This document shows, piece by piece, positions 30,962-39,638 of a stretch of 64,000 nt of DNA. The DNA is from an uncultured Prevotella sp. (GTDB lineage: Bacteria > Bacteroidota > Bacteroidia > Bacteroidales > Bacteroidaceae). Every line of letters starts with the position of its first letter. Within the stretch, counting starts at the first letter, position 1. The stretch is from assembly GCA_900545525.1 (NCBI GenBank), contig UQZX01000011.1, forward strand, positions 1-64,000, given 5' to 3'. The translations under genes and the position numbers were made by a program. The notes under the pieces were generated by a model. That model was not told the DNA's origin. It saw nothing but the letters and a program-made list of their open reading frames with translations, and searched no databases.

Positions 30962-31687
30962 ATGGATAAAATATATCGTTTAAGACCGGCAAATGATAAA
31001 ACATTGGAGGAATTAACTGAGCATTATTTGTGGTTTTCAAGACCTACTGAGTATAAAGATTTTGAAGATGCTAATGTAATTGCTTTTTCTAAAAAAAACG
31101 AAACCGTAAAAGACCTTTTTGACCGAGTTTTTGGAGATGCTAAAATACTTGGAACAGAATTAAGTCGCTTGGGAATATGTTGTTTTACTAAATTATTACC
31201 TGAAGTTCCCAAATGGAGTAAGTTTCCCAAAGGATACAACTCTATATTTATTGAGTACGACAAGAATTTGATAGAAGAGTATTTTCTTTCAAACTATTAT
31301 TTAGGAGAATGCTTTAAAGACGTGCAGTATAAAGAAAATCCACTTGTTTTACAATCCAGTGCAGAAAATGGATACGATGTTCTTTGGGAAGAAACCGATG
31401 ATGGTATATTATATAAATCTTTAAGAGGAGATATTGCTTGTGATGAAAAGTTAATGGATGAATTCATATTGCGGTTTCTCACAACCATAAACAATAGGTA
31501 TGAGAAACAAAAAGAAACAAGAATTATTCTTCCATATCGAGCCGTAAAAGATGAGCCAGAAAGGTCTCTTGGCTATAAAATAGTTATACCTAAAGAATCA
31601 ATCATAAAAATATATTATAGCGCAAACACCGATGAGGAATTTATCGAAAAAATGAACAAAATGGGATTTGCAACCGAAAAAAAATGA
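30962..31687 (+). CDS. DUF2971-like protein
   Basis: The protein has 241 residues. The start (IYRLRPANDKTLEELTEHYLWFSRPTEYKDFEDANV) has the YR...LWFS.P..F.D..D pattern of DUF2971. GICCFTKLL and GYNSIFIEYD correspond to the next two conserved blocks. The function of the family is unknown; members often ride on mobile elements. The gene is AT-rich compared with the tra genes, has its own promoter and sits where related elements carry other small genes. It is therefore probably a late insertion or cargo. A defence role is possible but not shown. Confidence 0.7.
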   Translation: MDKIYRLRPANDKTLEELTEHYLWFSRPTEYKDFEDANVIAFSKKNETVKDLFDRVFGDAKILGTELSRLGICCFTKLLPEVPKWSKFPKGYNSIFIEYDKNLIEEYFLSNYYLGECFKDVQYKENPLVLQSSAENGYDVLWEETDDGILYKSLRGDIACDEKLMDEFILRFLTTINNRYEKQKETRIILPYRAVKDEPERSLGYKIVIPKESIIKIYYSANTDEEFIEKMNKMGFATEKK

Positions 31688-31985
31688 CTATTGGCAGTTT
31701 CTTTGTTACTGGTTACTGTCAAAAGCAACGTTATATATAATGGTTAGCTCCGTCCGCATCGGTTGTTATTCTTGGTCAAAATCGGTTCCTATCTTTCCGC
31801 TGTCATATTACGGTAGCTCATTGTCATCGACTGGCTCTTGCTCAATGTTTGAGGCGTGGATAGGCTCTGTTTTACTGTAATCAAGCTATAAGGTTGCAAA
31901 CCTTTGGAACTTGGGCTTTTTTGTTACTTTTTGTGCCGCTTAAGCTCACCGTCAAAAAGTAACGGGCGGAAAATCCGCCCGTCTA
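31688..31985. terminator. Gene-free stretch with two hairpins serving the minus-strand operon
   Basis: No ORF is supported between DUF2971 and DUF3873. GTTACTTTTTG (31923-31933) pairs perfectly with 31953-31963. CGGGCGGA (31963-31970) pairs with 31974-31981 across AAA. Read on the minus strand the second hairpin is followed by GTTACTTTTT, so it is a likely terminator for genes running leftward from about 35 kb. Confidence 0.6.
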
Positions 31986-32198
31986 TCACTCTGCTTTCTG
32001 TTTTAGCCACTCGTCTCTACGTTCCCGACATTTCTCCAGCGTCGGGGCTACGGTTGAAAATAGCACTCCTTCGGGTGTTCGGTAATCATATTGGCAATAT
32101 CTACTTTTTCTGCGTAAGCGTGGCATAAGGTCAAAATACACATAGTTTTCCTGCCCTGCTTGGCAAGTGGATATTCCGTCTTTGTTTAATGATTTCAT
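31986..32198 (-). CDS. DUF3873 protein
   Basis: The protein has 70 residues. The core pattern GISTCQAGQENYVYFD, then YQYDYRTPEGVLFSTVAPTLEKCRERRDEWL, is that of DUF3873, small proteins found near the tra end of Bacteroidales conjugative transposons. It is soluble; function is unknown. It is the last gene of the minus-strand accessory operon. Confidence 0.75.
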   Translation of the reverse strand: MKSLNKDGISTCQAGQENYVYFDLMPRLRRKSRYCQYDYRTPEGVLFSTVAPTLEKCRERRDEWLKQKAE

Positions 32199-32209
32199 TT
32201 CAATATGAA

Positions 32210-32470
32210 TTAAAAGGTTACTATTAAAATTCTATCCTCAATAAGTTCCTCGCTATGGAGTTCCTTACGCTGTTTGAGCCAAAAGTGGTGTTTGCCAAAT
32301 CCCCACTCAAAATGGAGGTGAACGGTTAGTATTTGCTTGACTACGTTTAGTCGCTCGTGGAGTTCATCACTTGTCTGACACCACACAATGGTGTTGATAA
32401 TCTGTGCATAGGCAACTGCTGTTTCTGCGTTGTAAATTTGCACGCAACTCTCTATATCTATTTTCTTCAT
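32210..32470 (-). CDS. Hypothetical small protein
   Basis: The protein has 86 residues, mostly helical (YNAETAVAYAQIINTIVW; ELHERLNVVKQIL), with no recognised domain. It is in line with DUF3873 and the PcfJ gene, 11-12 bases from its neighbours, and so belongs to the same operon. Confidence 0.6.
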   Translation of the reverse strand: MKKIDIESCVQIYNAETAVAYAQIINTIVWCQTSDELHERLNVVKQILTVHLHFEWGFGKHHFWLKQRKELHSEELIEDRILIVTF

Positions 32471-32482
32471 ATCAGTTGTTAT

Positions 32483-32731
32483 TTAGTAGGTTATTGTATT
32501 GATTATAGGCATATTTTTCCGCAACCATTCGGTAACGTATGGCATATTGTATTCGGAAGTGATTACTGCCGTGTTATCTCCAATTTGCGTGAAACGTGTT
32601 GTGCTTTCATAGCAGTCTATCCACTCTTTTAGGGTGGATACACCCCACGTTGTGGGATTGTCAAATATCTTATTCAGTTCCTCAATGGACTGTCCAAATG
32701 AAATAATCAATGTGTTATAACTTGTTGCCAT
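32483..32731 (-). CDS. Hypothetical small protein
   Basis: The protein has 82 residues and no recognised domain. It reads MATSYNTLIISFGQSIEEL, with a Trp/Thr-rich middle, and is soluble. It is close-packed with the PcfJ gene (7 bases away), which supports it as a real gene. It is probably an accessory protein of the element. Confidence 0.6.
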   Translation of the reverse strand: MATSYNTLIISFGQSIEELNKIFDNPTTWGVSTLKEWIDCYESTTRFTQIGDNTAVITSEYNMPYVTEWLRKNMPIINTITY

Positions 32732-32738
32732 AATCGTA

Positions 32739-34022
32739 TTATGCTGCTATCCGTTGGCGGATAAGGTTTTTATTCTTGTTTACTAATTTGATGATGCGGT
32801 CGTGATACTCGGTATTGCTGTTACACACCCCACGAGATTGCACCACTTTGAGCGTTTTAAGCGAAATTTCTACCGTTTCAATTCGTTTACCGTCAATAGT
32901 GGCAGAAAGCACAAGGCTGTCGGGGCGGAGGTAGTAATCGTTGGTAAACACGCAATGTTTCATAGCTTTTCCCTCCTCGAAAAATTCATCTACGCTCTCC
33001 AACACTCGCACCTCGATAGCTCCATCGGTAAAGTTTATGCCGAAATACTTGGCTTTCAGTTCACGGAAACGGTCTTCATTCTCTGTTGCCTTGCGACGTT
33101 GTTCCTCTAATCGTTCACGTTCAAGGTGGGCTTGCTTCTTCCTTGTAAGTCGGTCGTGTTCCGTTTTCAAGTCGGCAGGGCAAACGTATTTCGGGCTGTT
33201 GGTGTCTTTACCAAAGAAACGTAACAAGTCGATATAGTCGCACCACATAGAACCGTCCTCAATGGCATAGCCGTTACGAATGGCTATGCGAATGGAGTTC
33301 CAATAAGTATCAGCAGTCTTTGACGAGTAGCGGATAAAGTAGCTCAATAGGCTGTGTTGCCCTGTCTTGATAAGGGTTTCCGCCTTGCTATCAGATAGTA
33401 GACTACGGAATAAGTCAAAGGGAGCAAGGTTGTGAAAATCACCTTTGAACCCATTGCGTTTTAGTTTGTCGGTAATCCGTTTTCTCGGATAGGTGCATAT
33501 CGGGTTAATATCATATACACGGTGGTTCCTACGGATTTCCATCGAGCTACCTTCTTGCCATAAGTCGTAATAGATAAAACTTAGTCCTCTCAATCGGGCA
33601 ATGGTTTCAAACTTGCCGTTGGGGGCTATCCACCTTTGGGCAACTTCCGTAATGGAGTAGTCGGCTGGCTGCCCTACAGTATAGCGTGCTTTGGCAAAGA
33701 AGAACCGTATTATTTGAAAATCTTTGCAGGTGGTGATAATAGAGAAATACTCATTTTCCTTAAATACTCTTTTTCGGGTGGTGTGAATTTTCAGCTCCAT
33801 ACCGCACTGGGGGCAGGTGCAACCGCAAACAGTATCAATCAACGCTCCGTCGCTCTGCCATTGGTGTCCACACTCGGTGCAGGTGATAATACCTTTTTTC
33901 GTCCTGCGTCCGATGTGGTCAAAACAGTGTAGGAAAGCATACTTTTTCTGTGTCTCGGTAATCTTGGGTAGTCGCTTACTTAGTGTAACCACCTCCTTTT
34001 GAAGTTTTGTTCTCGGTTTCAT
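32739..34022 (-). CDS. PcfJ-like protein
   Basis: The protein has 427 residues. It has a zinc-ribbon-like N-terminus with CTEC (about 48-51) and CPQC (about 70-73), a long middle region and a conserved C-terminal block: SVDEFFEEGKAMKHCVFTN, then SLVLSATIDGKRIETVEISL. This matches PcfJ, first seen on enterococcal conjugative plasmids and common on Bacteroidales elements. The role is unknown, possibly linked to DNA handling in transfer. It is preceded three bases upstream by the PcfK gene, the usual pair. Confidence 0.82.
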   Translation of the reverse strand: MKPRTKLQKEVVTLSKRLPKITETQKKYAFLHCFDHIGRRTKKGIITCTECGHQWQSDGALIDTVCGCTCPQCGMELKIHTTRKRVFKENEYFSIITTCKDFQIIRFFFAKARYTVGQPADYSITEVAQRWIAPNGKFETIARLRGLSFIYYDLWQEGSSMEIRRNHRVYDINPICTYPRKRITDKLKRNGFKGDFHNLAPFDLFRSLLSDSKAETLIKTGQHSLLSYFIRYSSKTADTYWNSIRIAIRNGYAIEDGSMWCDYIDLLRFFGKDTNSPKYVCPADLKTEHDRLTRKKQAHLERERLEEQRRKATENEDRFRELKAKYFGINFTDGAIEVRVLESVDEFFEEGKAMKHCVFTNDYYLRPDSLVLSATIDGKRIETVEISLKTLKVVQSRGVCNSNTEYHDRIIKLVNKNKNLIRQRIAA

Positions 34023-34025
34023 AGC

Positions 34026-34448
34026 TTAAAAATCAAATAGTGATGCTTGGGGTTGCTGAATGGTTGCCGTCCGTTTGGCGGTGGCTTTCTCTCTCTGCTG
34101 TTTCATCTTGGCATAAGCCTCATTCTCGATGCGTTTGATTGCATCTCTGTGTGCCTGCTCTTTCTCCTCTGCGGTGAGTTCTACGTGATGATTGATTACT
34201 ACTTTGCAGTCAATCGGATTTCCTATCTCGATGTCTGTTTCATCGTAATAATGAACCGCTTGCCCGAAAATCTCATCATCGGAAAAACCGTTGCAACCGC
34301 TTTTCTGAACATAATTCAAAATATAGGTCAAACAATCTTCGATATTCTTCAATGGATTGCGGTATGAACGAGCAAACAATTCGTCATACTCGGCACGTTG
34401 CTCTAAATAGGTCTGTATTTCGTTTTTGAAATGGATTGATACACTCAT
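34026..34448 (-). CDS. PcfK-like protein with a clamp-binding-like tail
   Basis: The protein has 140 residues. The N-terminal domain (FKNEIQTYLEQRAEYDELFA; NIEDCLTYILNYVQKSGCNGFSDDEIFGQAVHYY) fits PcfK. A Lys/Glu-rich helix follows. The last residues are QASLFDF, which resembles the QL(S/D)LF motif used to bind the DNA polymerase sliding clamp. If real, it would tie the protein to replication of the transferred strand (inference). Paired with PcfJ. Confidence 0.8.
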   Translation of the reverse strand: MSVSIHFKNEIQTYLEQRAEYDELFARSYRNPLKNIEDCLTYILNYVQKSGCNGFSDDEIFGQAVHYYDETDIEIGNPIDCKVVINHHVELTAEEKEQAHRDAIKRIENEAYAKMKQQREKATAKRTATIQQPQASLFDF

Positions 34449-34494
34449 AATTTTGGGGTATTGTGGGGCAAGGTGTTACTCTCGCCCCTTGTGA

Positions 34495-34719
34495 TTACTG
34501 AATGGTTGCTATAATTATCTCTTGATGGTAAACTCTCGGTACTTCGTCAAAGATGTATTCGATAAACATTCTCTTTGCATCGGTGCATAACTCTCGGTAT
34601 AGCTCCTGAAACGAAGTGATATTACCGTTGATATATACACTGACCATATAGTCGTAGATGTTCTCCACTTCATAATATCGGCATTGCTGTGCCACTGTTT
34701 TTCCTCGTCTTGTTTTCAT
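34495..34719 (-). CDS. Hypothetical small protein
   Basis: The protein has 74 residues from the ATG at 34719 (MKTRRGKTVAQQCRYYEVEN); the longer frame would need a TTG start inside the upstream gene. It contains a helical FQELYRELCTDAKRMFIEYIF segment. No domain is recognised. It is probably part of the PcfK/PcfJ operon. Confidence 0.6.
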   Translation of the reverse strand: MKTRRGKTVAQQCRYYEVENIYDYMVSVYINGNITSFQELYRELCTDAKRMFIEYIFDEVPRVYHQEIIIATIQ

Positions 34720-34732
34720 TTTAATATCTGTT

Positions 34733-35041
34733 TTATCCAATTAATATCCAAAGTATTCCGCCAATGATAGAAGCATAAATAAGGATGTAGATAAAGAAGT
34801 AAAGGATTACCGCCAATGCTACGGTAAGGAATAAGCGGACAATCAATTTGCCTGCAAATACCCCTGCAAACCACCACCAAAGGCTACCACCCAAAAGGAG
34901 TGAACCTGCTACGGCTACCACTGCCAAACCTGCTATCTTATATCTTGTTTTCATAACCATTGCTGCTTTTTGTGAATATATGCGGTATTGAGAGGTGGTG
35001 TTATTCTGTTCTAATTTTATGTTTTCTTGTTTCGCTCTCAT
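34733..35041 (-). CDS. Hypothetical small membrane protein
   Basis: The protein has 102 residues from the ATG at 35041, or about 73 from the internal ATG (MKTRYKIAG). There are two hydrophobic segments: IAGLAVVAVAGSLLLGGSLW, and a long one, LIVRLFLTVALAVILYFFIY through LIYASIIGGILWILIG. No family is recognised. It is first in the minus-strand accessory operon. Confidence 0.6.
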   Translation of the reverse strand: MRAKQENIKLEQNNTTSQYRIYSQKAAMVMKTRYKIAGLAVVAVAGSLLLGGSLWWWFAGVFAGKLIVRLFLTVALAVILYFFIYILIYASIIGGILWILIG

Positions 35042-35734
35042 AACCTTGACTTTTTTTTATATGCGTCTAACGAGCCGGAGTTTGTTGATTCTGTTCTGGT
35101 ACAACAAAAGGTGTAGGGTTTAGGACAAACAAGGTTTTTGAGAAAAATACTCTCTGGACGAAGTACAGCAGGAAGATTTTTATCAGAACCGCTTGCGGCT
35201 TGACCTTGTTTGTCCGTGAAAAACCCGTAAATACCTTTGTACCGGAATAGAGTCGGCATACTCCGCCGTTTTCAACAGTTAATTGAGGAAAGGTTATATC
35301 AGAGAGCGGAATAAGAAAACGTTGAGTAGTGTAGAAGACACTATTTTGTTATCCGGTCAGTAGTGCGATAGCACTATGTAATTAAAATCGAATGTGGGTC
35401 TGATAATGATAAAAGACTACGTTTAGCATAGCCGGAAAAATAAGTATCCCCTGCCGGCAAAGTTTCACTGCTGACAGGGGATATTTATGAGGCTATGCCG
35501 TTATAGAATTTCAGATAAGTAATATAGCAATATTGCGAAATATATAAGGAGAATGGAGTTGGTTTAAAAGATTAATTTTGTATCTTTGCAATTACTAAGT
35601 CGCTCTTTGATTGTATGCAGAATAAAGCAAAGTGAAGTGTCTTGCTCGTTTCTAAAACGTTACCTGTTAATGAATATTTTCTCGTAACATGCTTATTTAC
35701 AGATAGAAATAGTTTTCATTGTGTCTTGCGAGGT
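35042..35734. other. Gene-free junction region at the right end of the element
   Basis: No ORF is convincing. Two plus-strand TAnnTTTG boxes are visible, TACCTTTG at 35232-35239 and TATCTTTG at 35581-35588, but no plus-strand gene follows either. The region ends where integrase coding sequence begins abruptly at about 35735. It probably contains a rearrangement or insertion joint. Confidence 0.5.
35581..35588 (+). promoter_or_regulatory. Orphan -7 box
   Basis: TATCTTTG matches TAnnTTTG; with its flanks it also reads GTATCTTTGC, the GTANNTTTGC core of CTnDOT-type attachment sites. It points right, into the 3' end of the truncated integrase, with no gene to transcribe. The two explanations cannot be separated by sequence alone. 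Confidence 0.4.
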
Positions 35735-36767
35735 GCCATGTAATATGCTTGGTGATACCGCAACGCTTGGCGACGGCACGGATTCCGGCAAGGCACGTGT
35801 TATAGTGGGGTACGGGGAATATCCTGCCGTCCCCACACAGCCCACGGTATTTGTCGATGATGCGCTTCGCTATGTCGAGCATACGGATGTTGGACACCAC
35901 ACCCGTCTTCTGGCGGTTGATGTTTATCCACTCGTGTTCGTCAAAGTAGGTGCGGATATTCTCTTCCGTCAGGTTGCGCATATCGGCGAACGACAAGCCC
36001 GTGAAGGCGCAGAACAGGTATAAATCACGATATAGTTCTTGCTTCGCATTCTTCAGCTTACCTTCCATCAGCAGGCGGATTTCATCTTTCGTCAGAAAGC
36101 TGCGGGTCGTTTCCTCCTTCTTGATTTCATACTCGCGGAACGGGTCGCGCGTGAGCCACTCATTGTTGATGGCGATGAACACCATCGTCCGAAGCGGGCA
36201 GACATACAGCCACACGGTGTTGGTGCAGCAGTGTTTGTCCGTGCGCAGGAACATTTCAAAATCGGAAATGAAAGCGGGTGTAAGCTCTTTCAGGGCAATG
36301 TCCTTCACATGGTAGCGGACGGTGAGGAACTCTTGCAGGTGCTTGTAAACGATCTTGTACTTGTCAAACGTGCCTTTGGCTTTCATGCCTGCCTCCACCT
36401 GCTTGGCATAGTCCTCGTTGTGTTGCCGGAACACCTGCAACAGCGTGTGGTAGCGGTGTTCCAGTCCGAGAAAGGCGTTTTTCACCTTTTCCGCAGTGAC
36501 GAAGTTGTCACGCTCCATGATTTCCTGATAGTGCTTGTTGATGCGTACGCGCATCTTGTCGAGCATACGGTTCGTTTCGAGTGCAGCCGTGCTTCTGCCC
36601 GTGACACGTCCTCCTTTGGTATCCCACAGCTTGGGATCGACGGTCAGTTTGCAGCTGAACTGTGTCTGGCTTCCGTCCACCGTGATACGTCCCATGACGG
36701 GTACTGTCCCGTCCTTTTTCACTACCTGACGTTTGAGGTAGTAGATTACTGAAAATGTACTCTTCAT
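35697..36767 (-). pseudogene. CTnDOT-type tyrosine integrase, C-terminus lost
   Basis: The frame encodes 356 residues from the ATG at 36767 (MKSTFSVIYYLKRQVVKKDG). The core-binding domain and most of the catalytic domain are intact (FCAFTGLSFADMRNL, HEWININRQKTG, then ITWHLARH, the HxxR box). After that box only NENYFYL and a stop remain. Full-length relatives carry about 45-60 more residues with the GHxxxxTTxxYA block and catalytic Tyr. Neither other frame restores it downstream, so this is a breakpoint at about 35735, not a simple frameshift. The product should be inactive. It lies between the element and chromosomal ilvA. Confidence 0.8.
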
Positions 36768-37088
36768 CGTCCTTAATTTTTTTAGGTTCAAAATTAGTCG
36801 GTGAAGAATCCTTCGTCGGTACGCAAAACACGGAGGAACGGCGCAATCTTTTTCCGTAACCGGATTTGTTTCGTGAGTTGTTAGTAACTCACTATATCAC
36901 AATGCCTTGTTTTGCCATTCGTACTCATTTTGTTACCTATATGGTGTGGTTACGAACAAGTAACGTAGCGACGTCTTGACTTGGCTTCGGCAAGGATTAT
37001 GGTGGCGTTGGAGATAATCGGCAGCTTAAATGAAACCTCTGTAAATCAATTCTATTACTTCATTCTTCCGTATTCCACTTTTTTGTAG
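36768..37088. other. Integrase-ilvA intergenic region, probable element/chromosome junction
   Basis: There is no ORF. GTGAGTT/AACTCAC forms a small hairpin near 36874-36893. Integrase upstream regions normally carry attachment and arm sites, so the element end is expected here, but I cannot place it to the base. Confidence 0.35.
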
Positions 37089-37096
37089 TAACTTTG
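37089..37096 (+). promoter_or_regulatory. -7 box of ilvA
   Basis: TAACTTTG, 23 bases before the ilvA ATG. Confidence 0.6.
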
Positions 37097-37119
37097 TGTA
37101 AACAAAAAAACATTATGCT

Positions 37120-38313
37120 ATGTTGAACTTAGACAATTTTTACAAGGCGCGCTACGTATTGAAGAGTGCCATACACAAGACTGACCTTGTACATGCCGTG
37201 AAAATAAATCCGGAATGCGACGTATACCTTAAGCCTGAGAACCTGCAGAACACAGGTTCGTTCAAAATACGCGGGGCATACTACAAGATTTCACAGCTTA
37301 CAGACGAAGAAAAGGCAAAGGGGGTTATCGCATGTTCTGCGGGAAACCATGCACAGGGCGTGGCTTTGGGTGCGGCAGCCCACGGCATCAAGGCACTTAT
37401 ATGCCTGCCTGAAGGCGCACCGATAAGCAAGATTGAGGCTACACGCAGTTATGGTGCGGACATCTGCCTTGTGCCGGGTGTATACGATGACGCATATAAG
37501 AAGGCACTTCAGCTGAAAGATGAAAAAGGATACACATTTATACACCCGTTCGACGACGAGAACGTGATTGCCGGACAGGGCACCATCGGTCTCGAACTGC
37601 TCGACCAGCTGCCCGATGTAGAAGCAGTCGTGGCATCAGTTGGCGGAGGCGGACTGATAAGCGGCATCGCCTTTGCCATAAAATCGCTTAATCCCAATGT
37701 AAAGGTATATGGAGTACAGGCGGCAGGCGCGGCAAGCATGGTAAGCAGTCTGGAGGCAGACAAGCGGGTGACACTTCCCTCGGTATCGACAATTGCAGAC
37801 GGAATTGCCGTGAAAGAACCGGGCTCGCTGACATACGAGGCTTGCAAAAAATATGTTGACGGCATTGTTACTGTTACTGAAGACGAGATATGCGGCGCCA
37901 TCCTGCACCTGCTTGAAAAGGAGAAAGTTGTGGCAGAGGGTGCCGGAGCGGCAAGCGTTGCGGCCGTGATGTACAACAAGGTGCCTGTAAAAGGCAAGAA
38001 AACAATATGCGTGGTCAGCGGAGGAAACATAGACGTAACTATTCTGCACCGTGTAATTAAACGGGGACTTGCCAAAAGCGGGCGTGTCAGCGTGATAAAC
38101 GTTGAACTGGACGACCAGCCCGGCAAGCTCGGCGAGGTTGCATCGGTCATTGCAGGATGCGGAGGAAACATCAGCAGCGTGCGTCATGAGCGTGGCGGAG
38201 GCAGCGAAAAGATAAACGCATGTATTTGCCGCATCGTATGCGAGACAAGAAACGAAGAGCATGTGAAGGAAATCAACACGGCACTTATCAACAAAGGATT
38301 TAAACTTATATAA
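37120..38313 (+). CDS. ilvA: Threonine ammonia-lyase with ACT domain
   Basis: The protein has 397 residues. The PLP lysine is Lys49 in NTGSFKIRGAY. The PLP phosphate and substrate loops are visible (SAGNHAQGVA, VGGGGLISG, SGGNID). A C-terminal ACT domain (about 320-397) starts at VINVELDDQPGKLGEVASVI. The enzyme deaminates threonine to 2-oxobutanoate for isoleucine synthesis, in the cytoplasm. The single ACT domain suggests amino-acid feedback. ridA follows after 11 bases, a functional pair. The gene lies just outside the mobile element and looks intact. Confidence 0.9.
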   Translation: MLNLDNFYKARYVLKSAIHKTDLVHAVKINPECDVYLKPENLQNTGSFKIRGAYYKISQLTDEEKAKGVIACSAGNHAQGVALGAAAHGIKALICLPEGAPISKIEATRSYGADICLVPGVYDDAYKKALQLKDEKGYTFIHPFDDENVIAGQGTIGLELLDQLPDVEAVVASVGGGGLISGIAFAIKSLNPNVKVYGVQAAGAASMVSSLEADKRVTLPSVSTIADGIAVKEPGSLTYEACKKYVDGIVTVTEDEICGAILHLLEKEKVVAEGAGAASVAAVMYNKVPVKGKKTICVVSGGNIDVTILHRVIKRGLAKSGRVSVINVELDDQPGKLGEVASVIAGCGGNISSVRHERGGGSEKINACICRIVCETRNEEHVKEINTALINKGFKLI

Positions 38314-38324
38314 ATATATTGATT

Positions 38325-38699
38325 ATGAAAGCATTACACACAAACAACGCACCGGCTGCAATAGGTCCTTACAGCCAGGCAATAGAAGTAAACGGTTTTG
38401 TATTTGCATCGGGACAGATACCCATCAACCCCGCAACAGGCGAAATCGTAGAGGGTGGCATAAAGGAGCAGACACGTCAGGCTCTTACCAATGCTTCAAA
38501 GATTATGGAAGAAGCGGGGCTTTCTCTTGCAGATGTTATAAAGACAACGGTATTTATGGCTGATATGAACGACTTCGCCGCAATGAACGAGGTTTATGCA
38601 ACATTCTTTAAAGAGCCGTTCCCCGCACGTTCGGCAGTTGCAGTAAAGACGCTTCCAAAAAACGTGCTGGTTGAAGTTGAGTGCATCGCTGCAAAATAA
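38325..38699 (+). CDS. ridA: RidA enamine/imine deaminase
   Basis: The protein has 124 residues from the ATG at 38325 (MKALHTNNAPAAIGPYSQA); a TTG six bases earlier is less likely. Family motifs are FASGQIPINPATGEIVEG, TTVFMADMNDFAAMNEVY and FPARSAVAVKTLPKNVLVEVECIA, including the conserved Arg of PARSAV. RidA hydrolyses the reactive enamines released by threonine/serine dehydratases such as the IlvA encoded just upstream. The product is cytoplasmic and works as a trimer in known members. Confidence 0.93.
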   Translation: MKALHTNNAPAAIGPYSQAIEVNGFVFASGQIPINPATGEIVEGGIKEQTRQALTNASKIMEEAGLSLADVIKTTVFMADMNDFAAMNEVYATFFKEPFPARSAVAVKTLPKNVLVEVECIAAK

Positions 38700-38716
38700 T
38701 AGCTTGTAAACACGAT

Positions 38717-38778
38717 AAAGGGGTGTGTCAAAATATAGTTCTTTCAACCTGTAGGTACATATTTTGACACACCCCTTT
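38717..38778. terminator. Long hairpin after ridA; member of a dispersed repeat
   Basis: A perfect 20-bp inverted repeat pairs 38717-38736 with 38759-38778. It can terminate ilvA-ridA and, on the other strand, the DUF3298 gene. The sequence 38721-38766 closely resembles 60155-60200, so it may also be a mobile palindromic repeat. Confidence 0.75.
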
Positions 38779-38796
38779 GTCATATTTCCTCCCTCC

Positions 38797-39594
38797 CTAC
38801 TCTACCATATCTAAAGCCGGAACCTTCAACAGCTCCTTTGCCCTGTCATAAGGTATAATAACTGTCGGCGTGCCTGCTGCATACGGAGCAATCTCATACT
38901 GACCGTAAACAAGCATTATGCCATCCTTGGTGAAATATGGCGCATTTTGTGGCAATGGGATATATGAAGATGCAACCGAATTCAACAAACAAGCTTTAAG
39001 TTCTTCATCGGTTTTCACATTGAAATATTTCTTCAGACCGTCATAAACAATTTCAGTATATTTCTCTGTAAACTTACTATTGAATATTTCCATGCCGAAG
39101 CGCCTGCCGTCCGACTTACGGAATGTAGTGCCCGATGTGAATGTCATGGGATGTGCACCGCCGGTAAAGATTGATATAACGGTGGTATATGTCACCAGCT
39201 TGTCTGTCTCGTAGACCTTGCGTATGTCTGCATAATACGAGTATGGCAAGGCTGATGTGCCGGGAACTTCCGCAGCCATCTTGCTCATGGCGTCATACTG
39301 CTCGTTTCCGTACCATGCGAGAAGCGAGTCCATATTTGCATATCCGCCCTTATACGAGCCGCCAAGTTCTTCGCTGATAAATTCTTTCAGCACATCGCCG
39401 AGCTGCCCGTCGCCCATAACCGGCGCATCGACTGTGATATTACACTCGGCAAGTGTGTCTTTTTTCACATAACTGATGCTGTCTGTCCTGAATTCATTAG
39501 TCCCGCTTGTCTTATCTGCACACGATGCTGACAACAAACCGACGGACCCAGGCAATGCCATTGCAAAAAACGCTGCTAAAAATCTTGTTCTCAT
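38797..39594 (-). CDS. DUF3298-type lipoprotein
   Basis: The protein has 265 residues. The N-terminal signal has a lipobox-like LLSASC (about residues 20-25). The mature part has an NTD-like segment followed by the DUF3298/RsiV-like domain: VTYTTVISIFTGGAHPMTFTSGTTF, then AAGTPTVIIPYDRAKELL near the end. It is periplasmic or outer-membrane attached; function is unknown. It is downstream of pgk on the same strand, separated by a long hairpin. Confidence 0.75.
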   Translation of the reverse strand: MRTRFLAAFFAMALPGSVGLLSASCADKTSGTNEFRTDSISYVKKDTLAECNITVDAPVMGDGQLGDVLKEFISEELGGSYKGGYANMDSLLAWYGNEQYDAMSKMAAEVPGTSALPYSYYADIRKVYETDKLVTYTTVISIFTGGAHPMTFTSGTTFRKSDGRRFGMEIFNSKFTEKYTEIVYDGLKKYFNVKTDEELKACLLNSVASSYIPLPQNAPYFTKDGIMLVYGQYEIAPYAAGTPTVIIPYDRAKELLKVPALDMVE

Positions 39595-39638
39595 CGTTTT
39601 AATATTAATTGGTTACTCTATATATTTCTACAAACAGA

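Noticed and set aside
35038..35259. 73-codon minus-strand frame before the small membrane gene
   Set aside because: No family resemblance, odd composition and no promoter on that strand; the region looks like a joint.
12946..37097. GTANNTTTGC matches as attachment cores
   Set aside because: The pattern overlaps the TAnnTTTG promoter box, and exact or near matches at 12946, 30910, 35580 and 37088 mostly sit at gene starts; not usable as att evidence alone.
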